DNA of 64,000 nt from Glaciimonas sp. (GCA_012927625.1 JABBOV010000003.1:62001-126000), one strand, 5' to 3'; shown: positions 1 to 9,581, counted from the first letter of the stretch. Numbers and translations are program-made. Notes: generated by a model from the letters alone, not told the origin.

Positions 1-242
1 TTCGCACTCGGAAGATATATCACCCGTCTCCATGAGTGCCAATCGAACGACCCAAATCGGATTGATAGATGCCTTTGTCTGAATGTATTCTTGGCGAGAC
101 ACATAATGCCAGACAACCTTCAGCGCAAAAAAACGAAAATAAATATACGCTCGCATCCTGCTCTTTTCATTGCATCCGCAACCTCACTTTGTCACAATGG
201 CGCACGAAGATAATGCACTAATGCATGACGACAAGGAACATG

Positions 243-752
243 ATGGCAAAAGCAGCCCCAAAAGAAGATGTAAAGGCTGACCCTGCAGAAGAGAAACCAG
301 GAAAATCCAGGAAAAAATTATTTCTCATAATGGGTATTGCCATAATCGCAATTGGTGTCGGGGGTTCTGCAGGTGCACTGTATCTGAACAAGAAAAACGT
401 TTCTGGAAAAAATACAATAAAGAACGTCCAGGAAAAACCGCCGGTGTTCCTCAACCTGGACTCATTTACAGTCAACCTGCAGTCAGAAGATGGCAGCCAA
501 TATCTCCAGATAGCCTTCACATTACAGGTTGAAGACGATAAACAAGTTGAGATTTTCAAACAAAATATGCCGCAAGTCCGCAATCGCTTACTGATGTTAC
601 TTTCCAGCAAAAAACCTTCCGAAATTGCATCGACAGAGGGCAAGAAAAAACTTTCCAACGAAATCGTTGCGCTGCTAAAGCAACCTTTTTATCCGCAAGG
701 CAAACCACAGTCTGTATCAAGTGTGTTTTTTACCTCTTTTATAATTCAGTAG
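243..752 (+). CDS. fliL: Flagellar basal body-associated protein FliL
   Basis: FliL is a single-pass inner-membrane protein that sits around the stator at the flagellar motor. The protein has a charged, Lys/Glu-rich cytoplasmic N-terminus, one transmembrane helix (about residues 28-48 from this start) and a periplasmic domain containing the family pattern PPVFLNLDSFTVNL. I chose the ATG at 243 because AAGGA at 233-237 lies five bases upstream; in-frame ATGs at 225 and 240 are possible. About 169 residues is normal for the family. It opens the fliLMNOPQR run and is followed after four bases by fliM. The final residues read FTSFIIQ, as expected for a FliL C-terminus. Confidence 0.93.
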   Translation: MAKAAPKEDVKADPAEEKPGKSRKKLFLIMGIAIIAIGVGGSAGALYLNKKNVSGKNTIKNVQEKPPVFLNLDSFTVNLQSEDGSQYLQIAFTLQVEDDKQVEIFKQNMPQVRNRLLMLLSSKKPSEIASTEGKKKLSNEIVALLKQPFYPQGKPQSVSSVFFTSFIIQ

Positions 753-756
753 CGCG

Positions 757-1761
757 ATGGCCGATAATTTTCTCTCCCAGGAAGAGGTTGATGCCCTACT
801 TAAGGGCGTCAACGGCGATCAGGATGACATCCATGCGCCTGAAGATACCTCCGGCGTACGGCCCTACAATCTTGCCACGCAAGAACGCATTGTACGTGGC
901 AGGATGCCAACGCTTGAGATCATTAATGAGCGTTTTGCACGCTTGTTGCGCATAGGCCTGTTCAACTTCCTGCGTCGCAGTTGCGAAGTTTCGGTTGGTT
1001 CTGTGCGTGTTTCCAAATACAGCGAATTCATACGCAACTTGGTAGTGCCAACCAATCTCAACTTGGTGCACATGAAACCACTGCGCGGCACTGCGCTCAT
1101 GGTGTTCGATCCAAATCTGGTATTCCTGATTGTCGACAATCTTTTTGGCGGCGATGGCCGATTTCACACTCGCGTAGAAGGCAGAGATTTTACGCAAACC
1201 GAGCAACGCATCATTCAACGCATACTGAGTGTTGTTTTCGAGGCTTATGCAAAATCGTGGGAGCCAGTATATCCGGTTGAGTTCGAGTATATACGCTCAG
1301 AAATGAACACCCAATTTGCCAATATCGCAACTCCGAACGAAGTTGTTGTAGCTACAACATTTACCCTGGAGCTGGGATCCGTTAGTGGTGAAATGCACTT
1401 TTGCATGCCTTACTCGATGATCGAACCGATCCGCGACACCCTTACCAGTAGCCTGCAGGGTGAGGCCCTAGAAGTTGATAAGCGTTGGGTGCGACTGATG
1501 ACACAGCAGATTCAGATCGCGGAAGTCGAGATCGTTGCAAATCTGGGCTTGGCCAAAATTACCCTGGGCGAGATCATGAATATGAAAGCCGGTGATGTCA
1601 TTCCATTCTCGATTCCCGAAACTGTTGCGGCAACGGTAGATGGCGTTCCAGTCATGGATTGCAACTACGGCGTTTTTAATGGCCAATATGCATTACGTGT
1701 CGAAAAATTGTTGAGCTACCAATCAAATGAAATAGCGCAAGGAGATACAAATGGCAGATGA
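757..1761 (+). CDS. fliM: Flagellar motor switch protein FliM
   Basis: FliM forms the middle of the C-ring, binds CheY-P and couples it to the direction of motor rotation. The N-terminus MADNFLSQEEVDALLKGV carries the conserved CheY-P binding segment (EVDALL). The central domain follows from about residue 40 (RMPTLEIINERFARLLR), and a C-terminal SpoA-like domain from about residue 245 contacts FliN. Its 334 residues are the usual length. The 3' end overlaps fliN by 11 bases, so translation is likely coupled. No strong Shine-Dalgarno is visible upstream of the start, and coupling with fliL, which ends four bases before, may compensate. Confidence 0.97.
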   Translation: MADNFLSQEEVDALLKGVNGDQDDIHAPEDTSGVRPYNLATQERIVRGRMPTLEIINERFARLLRIGLFNFLRRSCEVSVGSVRVSKYSEFIRNLVVPTNLNLVHMKPLRGTALMVFDPNLVFLIVDNLFGGDGRFHTRVEGRDFTQTEQRIIQRILSVVFEAYAKSWEPVYPVEFEYIRSEMNTQFANIATPNEVVVATTFTLELGSVSGEMHFCMPYSMIEPIRDTLTSSLQGEALEVDKRWVRLMTQQIQIAEVEIVANLGLAKITLGEIMNMKAGDVIPFSIPETVAATVDGVPVMDCNYGVFNGQYALRVEKLLSYQSNEIAQGDTNGR

Positions 1762-2173
1762 CTTAAACTCCCAAAAAATTGCTGAAGATGACTGGGGCGC
1801 TGCTATCGCCGAACAGGAAAAGGCAGACGCAGTTGCGCTGAAAAATCAGCCGGCAGCTACTGCTGCTATTTTTCAGGATTTTTCTGGCCAAAAAGTCAAA
1901 GGTGGAACGCACAACGATATTGATTTCATTCTTGATATTCCAGTGCAGCTGACGGTCGAACTGGGCCGCACTAAAATTGCGATCAAAAATCTTTTGCAAC
2001 TGGCGCAAGGTTCAGTGGTGGAGCTCGATGGTCTGGCGGGGGAGCCGATGGATGTGCTAGTCAATGGCTGCTTGATCGCACAAGGTGAAGTAGTGGTTGT
2101 AAATGATAAATTCGGCATTCGCTTAACTGACATCATCACGCCATCCGAGCGGATTAGAAAACTCAATAAATGA
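1751..2173 (+). CDS. fliN: Flagellar motor switch protein FliN
   Basis: FliN is the lowest C-ring component, contributing to switching and to docking of export substrates. The N-terminal ~55 residues are a low-complexity acidic linker. The C-terminal ~80 residues form a SpoA domain with the classic pattern ILDIPVQLTVELGRTK, followed by LAQGSVVELDGLAGEPMDVLVNG. Its 140 residues are normal. AAGGAGAT at 1739-1746 is a strong ribosome binding site lying inside the end of fliM. It is the third gene of the fliLMNOPQR run. Confidence 0.97.
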   Translation: MADDLNSQKIAEDDWGAAIAEQEKADAVALKNQPAATAAIFQDFSGQKVKGGTHNDIDFILDIPVQLTVELGRTKIAIKNLLQLAQGSVVELDGLAGEPMDVLVNGCLIAQGEVVVVNDKFGIRLTDIITPSERIRKLNK

Positions 2174-2183
2174 TCTGCCAACC

Positions 2184-2618
2184 ATGCTGACGATACTAAC
2201 TCGATACCGACTATTTGGCGCTTGCCTGCTGGCCGTGTTCTGCGTTACCGCCCATTCGGCGACGGGACAAGTCGCTAATCCTAACACCGGCAATCTCACT
2301 CAGGCATTGTTGGGCCTGCTTGCTGTTTTGGGACTCATGGCTGCAGCCGCGTGGTTGCTCAAACGTTTCGGTGGACGGCAATTTACCGGCAACGCAGCAG
2401 TAAAAATCGTGGGCGGCATCAGTGTCGGAACCAGGGAACGCATTCTGGTGGTAGAAACCGCAGGCCAGTGGATTGTGGTAGGAGTCACACCAGGAAGAAT
2501 CAATGCTTTGGCAACCATGCCGCGCCAAGAGATACCTCTCGACCAAAAATCACCACCTATCACAAAAAATTTTTCCGAATGGTTAAAGCAAACCATTGAA
2601 AAACGTAATGCCAAGTAA
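2184..2618 (+). CDS. fliO: Flagellar export protein FliO
   Basis: FliO is a small membrane protein that helps assemble the FliP ring of the export gate. The protein has an N-terminal hydrophobic signal-like helix, a second helix around residues 38-60 ([20 protein letters not shown]) and a cytoplasmic domain with the family pattern [22 protein letters not shown]. Its 144 residues fit FliO. Sequence conservation in this family is low, so the call rests on this pattern and on its place between fliN and fliP. The 3' end overlaps the beginning of fliP. Confidence 0.92.
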   Translation: MLTILTRYRLFGACLLAVFCVTAHSATGQVANPNTGNLTQALLGLLAVLGLMAAAAWLLKRFGGRQFTGNAAVKIVGGISVGTRERILVVETAGQWIVVGVTPGRINALATMPRQEIPLDQKSPPITKNFSEWLKQTIEKRNAK

Positions 2619-3423
2619 TCACCTCATGCAACGACATTACCGCACACCGCAGCCTGCCGCCCGACCCGCAATACAGATAATTACTTTCCTGCCTTATCTG
2701 CTGCCCCTGATTTTACTCATTATCCCGGTATTTTCTTTCGCCCAAGCGAACGGCCTGCAGGCCATCACCAGCACCCCAGCCGCAGGCGGCGGGCAAAATT
2801 ATTCGTTGAGTGTGCAAACCCTGCTGCTCCTGACTTCCCTTTCATTTTTGCCTGCTGGTCTACTGATGATGACCAGCTTCACCCGCATCATCATCGTTTT
2901 ATCTCTGTTGCGACAAGCGCTGGGCACCCAGTCTGCTCCGCCCAATCAGGTTCTGCTTGGCCTTACTCTATTCTTGACTTTCTTCGTCATGGGGCCGGTA
3001 CTGGACAAGATATATGTGGACGCCTACCAGCCTTTATCTGAAAATAAAATCACGATGACCGAGGCGCTTGATAAAGGCGCCATACCACTCAAGGCCTTCA
3101 TGATGAAGCAGACGCGCCAGGCCGATTTGGCATTATTCGTGAAGCTTGCCAATTCCAAGCAGTTGCAAGGGCCGGAAGATGTGTCTTTGCGAATACTGAT
3201 TCCTGCTTTTGTCACAAGTGAGCTAAAAACCGCTTTTCAGATCGGATTTGCCATTTTTATTCCGTTTCTGATCATCGACATGGTGGTGGCCAGCGTGCTC
3301 ATGTCAATGGGTATGATGATGGTGTCGCCTGCTATCGTTGCGCTGCCGTTCAAGATGATGTTGTTTGTTCTGGTAGACGGCTGGCAACTTCTGATCGGCT
3401 CATTGGCAGAGAGTTTTTACTGA
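2608..3423 (+). CDS. fliP: Flagellar export gate protein FliP
   Basis: FliP is the main component of the FliPQR export gate through which flagellar subunits leave the cytoplasm. There is a cleavable-looking signal segment (residues ~20-45, ending SFAQANG), then the diagnostic FliP block [19 protein letters not shown] and a C-terminal helical pair ([20 protein letters not shown]). The ATG at 2608 is chosen; a TTG at 2596 and an ATG at 2626 are in frame and cannot be excluded, because no strong Shine-Dalgarno precedes any of them. The 5' end overlaps fliO, which suggests translational coupling. Confidence 0.96.
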   Translation: MPSNHLMQRHYRTPQPAARPAIQIITFLPYLLPLILLIIPVFSFAQANGLQAITSTPAAGGGQNYSLSVQTLLLLTSLSFLPAGLLMMTSFTRIIIVLSLLRQALGTQSAPPNQVLLGLTLFLTFFVMGPVLDKIYVDAYQPLSENKITMTEALDKGAIPLKAFMMKQTRQADLALFVKLANSKQLQGPEDVSLRILIPAFVTSELKTAFQIGFAIFIPFLIIDMVVASVLMSMGMMMVSPAIVALPFKMMLFVLVDGWQLLIGSLAESFY

Positions 3424-3430
3424 GACCGCC

Positions 3431-3700
3431 ATGACCCCTGAAAGCGTAATGTCGATAGGCCGCCATGCGATTGAAATTACATTAATGGTTGCTGCGCCAA
3501 TGCTGCTCACAGCACTGGTAATTGGATTAATAGTCAGTATTTTCCAGGCCGCAACACAAATTAATGAACAGACACTGTCATTCATTCCGAAACTCGTGGG
3601 CATTTTTGTAGCCTTAATCATTGCCGGGCCGTGGATGCTTTCAGTCATGCTCGATTACATGCGAAGTGTGTTTACCGGCATATCGAATCTGTCTGGATAA
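3431..3700 (+). CDS. fliQ: Flagellar export gate protein FliQ
   Basis: FliQ is an 89-residue protein with two transmembrane helices, part of the FliPQR gate. It opens with MTPESVMSIGRHAIEITLMV and has the family core VSIFQAATQINEQTLSFIPK between the helices. The length is the family norm. It starts seven bases after the fliP stop. Unusually for this tightly packed operon, 166 bases separate it from fliR, and that gap holds a copy of a dispersed hairpin element. Confidence 0.97.
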   Translation: MTPESVMSIGRHAIEITLMVAAPMLLTALVIGLIVSIFQAATQINEQTLSFIPKLVGIFVALIIAGPWMLSVMLDYMRSVFTGISNLSG

Positions 3701-3710
3701 CATCAATAAT

Positions 3711-3756
3711 AAATTTATGGCAGAGTATAGCCAAAATATAGACACTCTCCGCTATA
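3711..3756 (+). repeat. Dispersed hairpin element, copy 1 (fliQ-fliR gap)
   Basis: One of six clear AT-rich intergenic copies seen by eye. It holds the shared blocks AGAGTATAGC (3722-3731) and CTCCGC (3747-3752). The arms AGAGT (3722-3726) and ACTCT (3744-3748) are perfectly complementary. It lies in an unusually wide gap in the fliLMNOPQR run. Function is unknown. Confidence 0.6.
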
Positions 3757-3866
3757 AAACAGTACTTTCCACAAAATACACGCACCAGCATTTAGCCAAT
3801 GCAGGTTATTTTGCAAGATGCATCTCAATGCATTGAATCTGCACAGAATCACTCTCATCAAACACA

Positions 3867-4670
3867 ATGGTCACATTTTCCAGTGTTGAACTCAACGCCT
3901 TGATTGCAGGCTTGATATGGCCTCTTAGTCGCATCCTCGGCTTGGTTGCTGCTGCACCGATTTTTGGCAATGTTAGTGTGCCAGTCCAAGGCAAGATTGT
4001 ATTTGGACTTCTTTTGTCGATCATCATTGCGCCACTGGTGCCGGCTGTGCCTGCACTAGATCCCATCTCGTATCAAGGATTATTGATACTGACCCAGCAG
4101 TTCATTCTCGGACTGGCTATGGGGTTCGCAATGCGCATCGTATTTGCCGCAGTAGAAATGGCAGGTACCCTCGCAGGCATGACAATGGGGCTGAGTTTCG
4201 CCACTTTCTTTGACCCACAGTCGCACGGACAATCGACCGCGATCGGTCAATTTTTTGCCTTGATTGCGACCTTGGCGTTTCTTGCAGTGAATGGCCACCT
4301 GGTGTTGATCTCGACGCTGGCAGAAAGCTTTCTGACACTACCTATTGCGTCGGCGCCTTTGGATGTGCAAGGCTTTTATCATCTTGCCAATTGGAGTGGG
4401 AAAATTTTCAGCACGGGGTTACAACTGTCATTGCCTATTTTGGCAGCGCTCCTCATCACCAACATTGCGCTGGGTATCCTGACCCGTGCCGCGCCGCAGT
4501 TGAATATTTTCGGAATAGGTTTTCCGGTAACGTTGAGCGTGGGATTTATCCTTATCGCAGTAGCACTACCGTATTTGGCAGTGCCACTGGAAAAGCTGTT
4601 TCAGGAGGGATTTGAGGCCGTCAGGCAAATATCGACAACGACATCGGCGCTACACCCTCTGAATAAATAG
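3867..4670 (+). CDS. fliR: Flagellar export gate protein FliR
   Basis: FliR completes the FliPQR export gate and contacts FlhB. The protein is very hydrophobic with about six transmembrane helices. It shows family patterns including LIWPLSRILGLVAAAPIFG near the N-terminus and LGLAMGFAMRIVFAAVEMAG in the middle. Its 267 residues are normal. It ends the plus-strand fliLMNOPQR run; flgL begins (stop end) 10 bases further on the other strand, so the two operons converge almost stop to stop. Because the gap before it is long, it may be translated independently of fliQ. Confidence 0.96.
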   Translation: MVTFSSVELNALIAGLIWPLSRILGLVAAAPIFGNVSVPVQGKIVFGLLLSIIIAPLVPAVPALDPISYQGLLILTQQFILGLAMGFAMRIVFAAVEMAGTLAGMTMGLSFATFFDPQSHGQSTAIGQFFALIATLAFLAVNGHLVLISTLAESFLTLPIASAPLDVQGFYHLANWSGKIFSTGLQLSLPILAALLITNIALGILTRAAPQLNIFGIGFPVTLSVGFILIAVALPYLAVPLEKLFQEGFEAVRQISTTTSALHPLNK

Positions 4671-4680
4671 ACGAAGAAGG

Positions 4681-5724
4681 CTATTTGATATAATCAAATA
4701 AAGATAGCGAGGTGGTTTTAACGTAAGCCAACTGCGCCGCGTCTAGTGTGGATTTCTGTTGGGTGAGGTCCGAATACGCTTTCACCAAATCAAGATCCTG
4801 CAACTGAGACAAGGTGGTCGTGTATGCCAAATCACGGTCTGCCCCACTGGTATCGAGCGAGTCTAATTCGCTCAAACGTATTCCGACCGAAGTATGGATA
4901 TTCACTACGTTTTCAAAAGATTTGTTAAGGGCTGTACTAGCACTGGTCATGGCAGCGGCATTAGCAGCAGATGTGGCGGTTGCTGCCGCCGCCGCCAGAG
5001 CGGCATCACCAGGAGTGGCTGCAGCAAGAGTATTGGCAGTAACAGCAGAAGCATAAGCAGTCGATACTGCAGAATCGGTAGATGTCGCTGAAACTGTTGT
5101 ATTGAGTGTCCCTTTCGGAGTCTGCAATAGCTGGATAATATCGTCCAGAGTCTTGAATGTATTACTTCCATTATTACCGAATACGGCATTGCCGGTATCG
5201 CTCAAAGCCATCTGTCGCGAAGTATCGACCTGCAATATACGTTGCCCCTGATCGCCTTGGTAAGTGATGCCCGAGCCAGCTTTCACGAATGCATCAGATG
5301 ACGTTTTATAACCTGCAAACACCGCGTTCCCGGTACCATCCTTTGTATTTGCAAGCCCTAGCAATTCTTCATAACGCCCACGCAATTCCGTTGCCAGAGT
5401 GCTGCGATCGGTATCGGTCAATGCTCCATTGCCTGCATGGACCACTGTAGACTGAGCATCCAGCAACGAAGTTTTAATGCCTTGAAGCGCGCCATCTTCC
5501 GCATTGAGGGTACTCTGGGCATTCTGGCGATTGACACCGAACTGTTTATTAACGGACTGGGCCTGCGTCACGACCAAAGCTCGCGCAGCCCCAACCGGGT
5601 CGTCTTCCGGCGTCATGATTCTGAGCTTAGAACCTATATGCTGGTTTGTTATAAAGAGATCCGATTGCAGCTGACTGATACCGGCTGATCCTACGTCATA
5701 CATGGTATTGGTACTGATGCGCAT
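4681..5724 (-). CDS. flgL: Flagellar hook-filament junction protein FlgL (HAP3)
   Basis: FlgL joins the hook to the filament outside the cell. The N-terminal flagellin-like helix (MRISTNTMYDVGSAGISQLQ) and the C-terminal helix (SDLTQQKSTLDAAQLAYVKT) are as in flagellin-family proteins. The reading direction places it last in flgBCDEFGHIJKL, 12 bases after flgK, with AAGGAG just upstream of the start. An unusually Ala/Thr/Ser-rich stretch occupies about residues 210-268, where the surface domain of the family varies. Its 347 residues are within the family range. Confidence 0.95.
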   Translation of the reverse strand: MRISTNTMYDVGSAGISQLQSDLFITNQHIGSKLRIMTPEDDPVGAARALVVTQAQSVNKQFGVNRQNAQSTLNAEDGALQGIKTSLLDAQSTVVHAGNGALTDTDRSTLATELRGRYEELLGLANTKDGTGNAVFAGYKTSSDAFVKAGSGITYQGDQGQRILQVDTSRQMALSDTGNAVFGNNGSNTFKTLDDIIQLLQTPKGTLNTTVSATSTDSAVSTAYASAVTANTLAAATPGDAALAAAAATATSAANAAAMTSASTALNKSFENVVNIHTSVGIRLSELDSLDTSGADRDLAYTTTLSQLQDLDLVKAYSDLTQQKSTLDAAQLAYVKTTSLSLFDYIK

Positions 5725-5736
5725 AATAAATTCTCC

Positions 5737-7395
5737 TTATCGACCGAGGCTCAGCAAGACATCGAACATGGTGCTGGCAATCTGCATCACTTTGCCGGCT
5801 GCCTGATAAGCTTGTTGATAACGCAGTAAATTGGATGCTTCCTCATCGAGATTGACGCCGGACACGCTTTGCTGTGACTGCACTACCAAGGACAAGCGCT
5901 GCTTTTCCGACGCGCCAGTGACTTGAACTTCTCTGGTTTTGTTACCAACCAGACTGACCAGTTGGGAGTAAGCGCCCTGGTAAGTGGTGGTACCGGCGAT
6001 TGAAGTGTTCGATGTTTGCAATCCCGCCAGCAACAAGGCGTTGCGGCTATCGCCTACAGCACCAGGGTTGGGACCTACGGTGAAAGTATCGCCAGCAATT
6101 GGCGTACCGGTAATAGTGAAACTCACATCTCCCATGGTGATCGGTTGCCCGGCTGTATAAGTGATGTTCGGCGCCCCAACGGGTGACGAGACAGTGAAAC
6201 TCGATGGTGATGCAACATATGTCAGAGTTGCACCTGGAATTGTCGGAGGTACGGTGGCAGGCGCAGTACTGACAACACCTGCGCTGATTTTTCCAGATCC
6301 AGTATTGGAAGACCCGGCTTGCGTAAGAACGGGTGCTGCAGCGGCGATCTTGGAAGTATCCGTAATGGCCACGCTGAAAGATTTGGCGCCTTTAGTAGGA
6401 TCAAAGTTAAAAAAAACTCCTCCGGCGGCCCCATTCAAATCCTGCCCGAGCACATGCTGCTTATTGAATGTGGTTGCAATCGATTCTGCAAGAGCCCCCA
6501 AAGCATCCTGCGCCTTATATAATATCTGACTACGAAAGTCGAGCAGACCGCCAAGGTTGCCGCCATTCAAACTGCTTTCTGCCAAGGCTACGGTAGTCGC
6601 CCCGAGTTGATAACTAACACCCATGTCCTGTTGATTAGGTGGAGCCTTCGGCGTCGCCGCCAAACTATATGACTGCACCCCAGCCACTAAAGCCTGTCCA
6701 TTGCCAATATATATGCTGTAATTGCCGCCGTCCTGCTTAACCACCGAGACCGCGGCTTCTTTGCTCAGATCCTGCACCAGTTGGTCGCGTTGATCATACA
6801 AATCATTGGGAACATTATCGCCGGCAGAACCTTGTAGCTTGCTAATAGTTGCATTGAGTTCGGCAATCTGTTTTGCATAACCATTGATTGTGTCTACAGT
6901 GCCTGCAATTTGCTGATTGACGCCTTGGCGGATTTCATCGAAACGAACATCCATTGATTGAAAACTGGAGGCTAGAGCCTCTCCCCCAGATAACGCGGCT
7001 TGGCGCGCCGACACCAAGCTCGGGTTAGCGGCAAGATCATTTATCCCTTTGAAAAAATCTTGAATTGCCGGCGACAAACCTGTTGAAGAGTCGCCAAGCA
7101 TATTGTCAATCTGCTTGATTTGATTATAGTAGGTGCTTAATCCGCTGGATGAAGATTGTGCGGAACTGACTTGACTACCAAGATAATCGCTATAGATACG
7201 CTTGACAGAAGATATTTCGGTACCCTGTCCAACAAACCCATAGCCGTAATTTTGTGCTGTTGCCGTGCTCTGCGTCACTAGCTGCCTGCTGTATCCCGGA
7301 GTTTTGGAATTGGCAATATTATGCCCGGCTGTATTAATGCCCGCTTGTGCCGCGGCGAGCCCACTTTGAGCGATGCTTAATATACTGGATCCCAT
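5737..7395 (-). CDS. flgK: Flagellar hook-associated protein FlgK (HAP1)
   Basis: FlgK is the first hook-filament junction protein. It begins with the rod/hook-type N-terminal block (ILSIAQSGLAAAQAGINTAG, then NIANSKTPGYSRQ) and ends with the matching C-terminal helix (NLDEEASNLLRYQQAYQAAG). Between lies a long, variable, Gly/Ser/Thr-rich surface domain. Its 552 residues are typical. It sits between flgJ and flgL in the minus-strand operon. FlgN, encoded at about 16.7-17.1 kb, is its expected export chaperone. Confidence 0.96.
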   Translation of the reverse strand: MGSSILSIAQSGLAAAQAGINTAGHNIANSKTPGYSRQLVTQSTATAQNYGYGFVGQGTEISSVKRIYSDYLGSQVSSAQSSSSGLSTYYNQIKQIDNMLGDSSTGLSPAIQDFFKGINDLAANPSLVSARQAALSGGEALASSFQSMDVRFDEIRQGVNQQIAGTVDTINGYAKQIAELNATISKLQGSAGDNVPNDLYDQRDQLVQDLSKEAAVSVVKQDGGNYSIYIGNGQALVAGVQSYSLAATPKAPPNQQDMGVSYQLGATTVALAESSLNGGNLGGLLDFRSQILYKAQDALGALAESIATTFNKQHVLGQDLNGAAGGVFFNFDPTKGAKSFSVAITDTSKIAAAAPVLTQAGSSNTGSGKISAGVVSTAPATVPPTIPGATLTYVASPSSFTVSSPVGAPNITYTAGQPITMGDVSFTITGTPIAGDTFTVGPNPGAVGDSRNALLLAGLQTSNTSIAGTTTYQGAYSQLVSLVGNKTREVQVTGASEKQRLSLVVQSQQSVSGVNLDEEASNLLRYQQAYQAAGKVMQIASTMFDVLLSLGR

Positions 7396-7515
7396 GTCTA
7401 CTCTCGTTTTTTACTGTGACTATGTATGTTGGTTTTCGACATGCGGTGTGGAATCTTTAACGCAGGAAAATTTTAAATGCCAAAGGCGCCCGACTTGCCG
7501 GGGCGGTGAGGCTGA

Positions 7516-8415
7516 TTAGCCCGATAACGAAGTATTAATAATGCGCATCACCTTGTCGGCGTAATGGGGGTCTGTCGCATAACCGGCACGTTGCAATCCT
7601 TGTGCAAAACCCTTTGCATCACTTGCGTTAGCCATTACATTTTCGTAACGCGGATTATCCCGCATGAGTTTTGCATAATCTTGAAATGCGTCCGCATACG
7701 AATCATAGGCACGGAATTTTTCCATCTGCCGCTGCGGCACCCCATTTACATACTCAGTCGTAGAAACATTAACTACCCGCCCCTTCCAGCTTCCGGTAGC
7801 CTTGATGCCGAACAGATTATGGCTAACAGTGCCATCGGCGCCAACGATTTGCTTGCGCCCCCAACCACTTTCCAACGCAGCTTGCGCCAGCATGAATTTG
7901 GCAGGAATGCCGGTTGCCTTGCTTGCCACTTCCGCATGCGATAAAAGCTGATCACGAAATGCCTGTACATGGGCCGGCAAAGAAACAGCCGATTTATTTA
8001 AGCCGATCACGGCATCAACCGTTTTTTGATAGGCCTTTATCGCAGGGCCCATGTTGCTTACAGAAGCCGAACCAGGTTTTGCAGCTTGTTGTGGCAATGA
8101 CTGCGACGGTGCAACCGTGTTGGACAACTGCCGCGTAAGCACATCGGCCAGCCCCAGCCCCTTGCTGGACAGGGTTTGGCTGAGTTGCTGATCCAACATG
8201 GATGTATACATCCGGCTCTGTTCACTATCAAAGACGCCATCTTGCGAGCTTGCCTGACGCATGCTCTTGAGCATCATACCCATGAGCAAGGCCTCAAATT
8301 GTTTTGCCGTTGCCTTTAGAGCTTCAGGAGAATTTTGTTTCGTCAGTTGCCGCAAATCATTCAGGCTATTTGCATCAATTGCGAGTTTTCCGGTTAAGTC
8401 GCTCTGATTTATCAT
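7516..8415 (-). CDS. flgJ: Flagellar peptidoglycan hydrolase FlgJ
   Basis: FlgJ is a dual-domain protein that caps the growing rod and opens the peptidoglycan. The N-terminal ~100 residues are the rod-binding domain (ATAKQFEALLMGMMLKSMRQ). The C-terminal ~150 residues are a glucosaminidase domain, with AQAALESGWG containing the catalytic glutamate and a C-terminal YATDPHYADKVMRII. A Gln/Ser/Pro-rich linker joins them. Its 299 residues fit the fused beta/gammaproteobacterial form. The gap of 120 bases to flgK is larger than elsewhere in the operon. Confidence 0.96.
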   Translation of the reverse strand: MINQSDLTGKLAIDANSLNDLRQLTKQNSPEALKATAKQFEALLMGMMLKSMRQASSQDGVFDSEQSRMYTSMLDQQLSQTLSSKGLGLADVLTRQLSNTVAPSQSLPQQAAKPGSASVSNMGPAIKAYQKTVDAVIGLNKSAVSLPAHVQAFRDQLLSHAEVASKATGIPAKFMLAQAALESGWGRKQIVGADGTVSHNLFGIKATGSWKGRVVNVSTTEYVNGVPQRQMEKFRAYDSYADAFQDYAKLMRDNPRYENVMANASDAKGFAQGLQRAGYATDPHYADKVMRIINTSLSG

Positions 8416-8424
8416 GGAGGTTCC

Positions 8425-9561
8425 CTAAATTATTTCAAGTTCAGCGCGCAACGAGCCGGCAGCTTTCATTGCCTGCAAAATGGCGACCAAGTCCTGGGGA
8501 GTGGCGCCAATCGCATTTAATGCCCGTACCACTTCTACCAGAGAGGCACCGGTCTGTAGCATCAGCATCTTGCCAGGCTCCTTGTTTATTTCTATCTGCG
8601 AGATCTGGGTCGACACAGTCTGGCCCGATGAAAATGGGGCTGGCTGGCTGATAACGGGCGAGGATTGGATAATGACCGAAAGATTGCCATGCGCAACTGC
8701 GCAACTGTCCAGTGTGACGGATTGGTTCATGACAATCGAACCGGTACGGGCATTCAAAATCACTTTTGCGGCCAACTGCGCCGGGTTCACATTCAAACTT
8801 TCCAACGCACCCAGGAACGCCACGCGTGCGTCACTCGTCCCGGGTGTGCGAACGCGAATAACCCTGCCATTCATAGCCGTTGCGGTGCCATCGCCAAAAT
8901 GTTGGTTCAATGCCGTGACTACACGACTGGCAGTTGAAAAATCGGTGCTATTCAGTTCCAGCTGAATGATATTGCCATCTCCAAGGGAAGAAGCAACCGC
9001 CCGCTCCACAGTTGCACCAGCGGAAATACGCCCAACGCTCAAATGATTTACTTGCGCCGTGCTGCCGCTGGCAGCAGCGCCTACTCCACCGACCACAACA
9101 TTGCCTTGTGCCATCGCATAAATCTGATTATCGGCGCCTTTTAATGGCGTCATTACCAATGTTCCACCGCGCAGACTTTTGGCGTTACCCATAGAGGAAA
9201 CCGTAACATCCAGAGTTTGACCAGGCTGTGCAAAGGCCGGCAGAGAGGAGGTAACCATCACTGCAGCGACATTTTTCAGTTGCAAATTGACGCCAGTAGG
9301 GAGGTTGACGCCCAACTGTTGCAACATGCTGACCACGCTTTGCACAGTGAACGGCGTCTGCGTCGTCTGGTCTCCGCTACCGTCGAGCCCGACTACCAGG
9401 CCATAACCAATCAGTTGATTTTGTCGCACCCCTTGAATGCTTGCAAGGTCTTTAAGGCGTTCTGCATGCGCAGTCGCACTTACATACAGGCACGCGATAG
9501 CGATCACTGCCGTCACTATTTTTAGTGCAAAAGACGAAGTTCTGACTTTCCAGTATTGCAT
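8425..9561 (-). CDS. flgI: Flagellar P-ring protein FlgI
   Basis: FlgI forms the periplasmic P ring around the rod. A signal peptide covers about residues 10-33 (ending SATAHA), followed by the highly conserved block RLKDLASIQGVRQNQLIGYG and VVGLDGSGDQT. The C-terminus LVAILQAMKAAGSLRAEL is diagnostic. Its 378 residues are normal. It ends nine bases before the start of flgJ and follows flgH, so L-ring and P-ring proteins are made together. Confidence 0.97.
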   Translation of the reverse strand: MQYWKVRTSSFALKIVTAVIAIACLYVSATAHAERLKDLASIQGVRQNQLIGYGLVVGLDGSGDQTTQTPFTVQSVVSMLQQLGVNLPTGVNLQLKNVAAVMVTSSLPAFAQPGQTLDVTVSSMGNAKSLRGGTLVMTPLKGADNQIYAMAQGNVVVGGVGAAASGSTAQVNHLSVGRISAGATVERAVASSLGDGNIIQLELNSTDFSTASRVVTALNQHFGDGTATAMNGRVIRVRTPGTSDARVAFLGALESLNVNPAQLAAKVILNARTGSIVMNQSVTLDSCAVAHGNLSVIIQSSPVISQPAPFSSGQTVSTQISQIEINKEPGKMLMLQTGASLVEVVRALNAIGATPQDLVAILQAMKAAGSLRAELEII

Positions 9562-9581
9562 TTTTAATCCAGAAACCAGAG

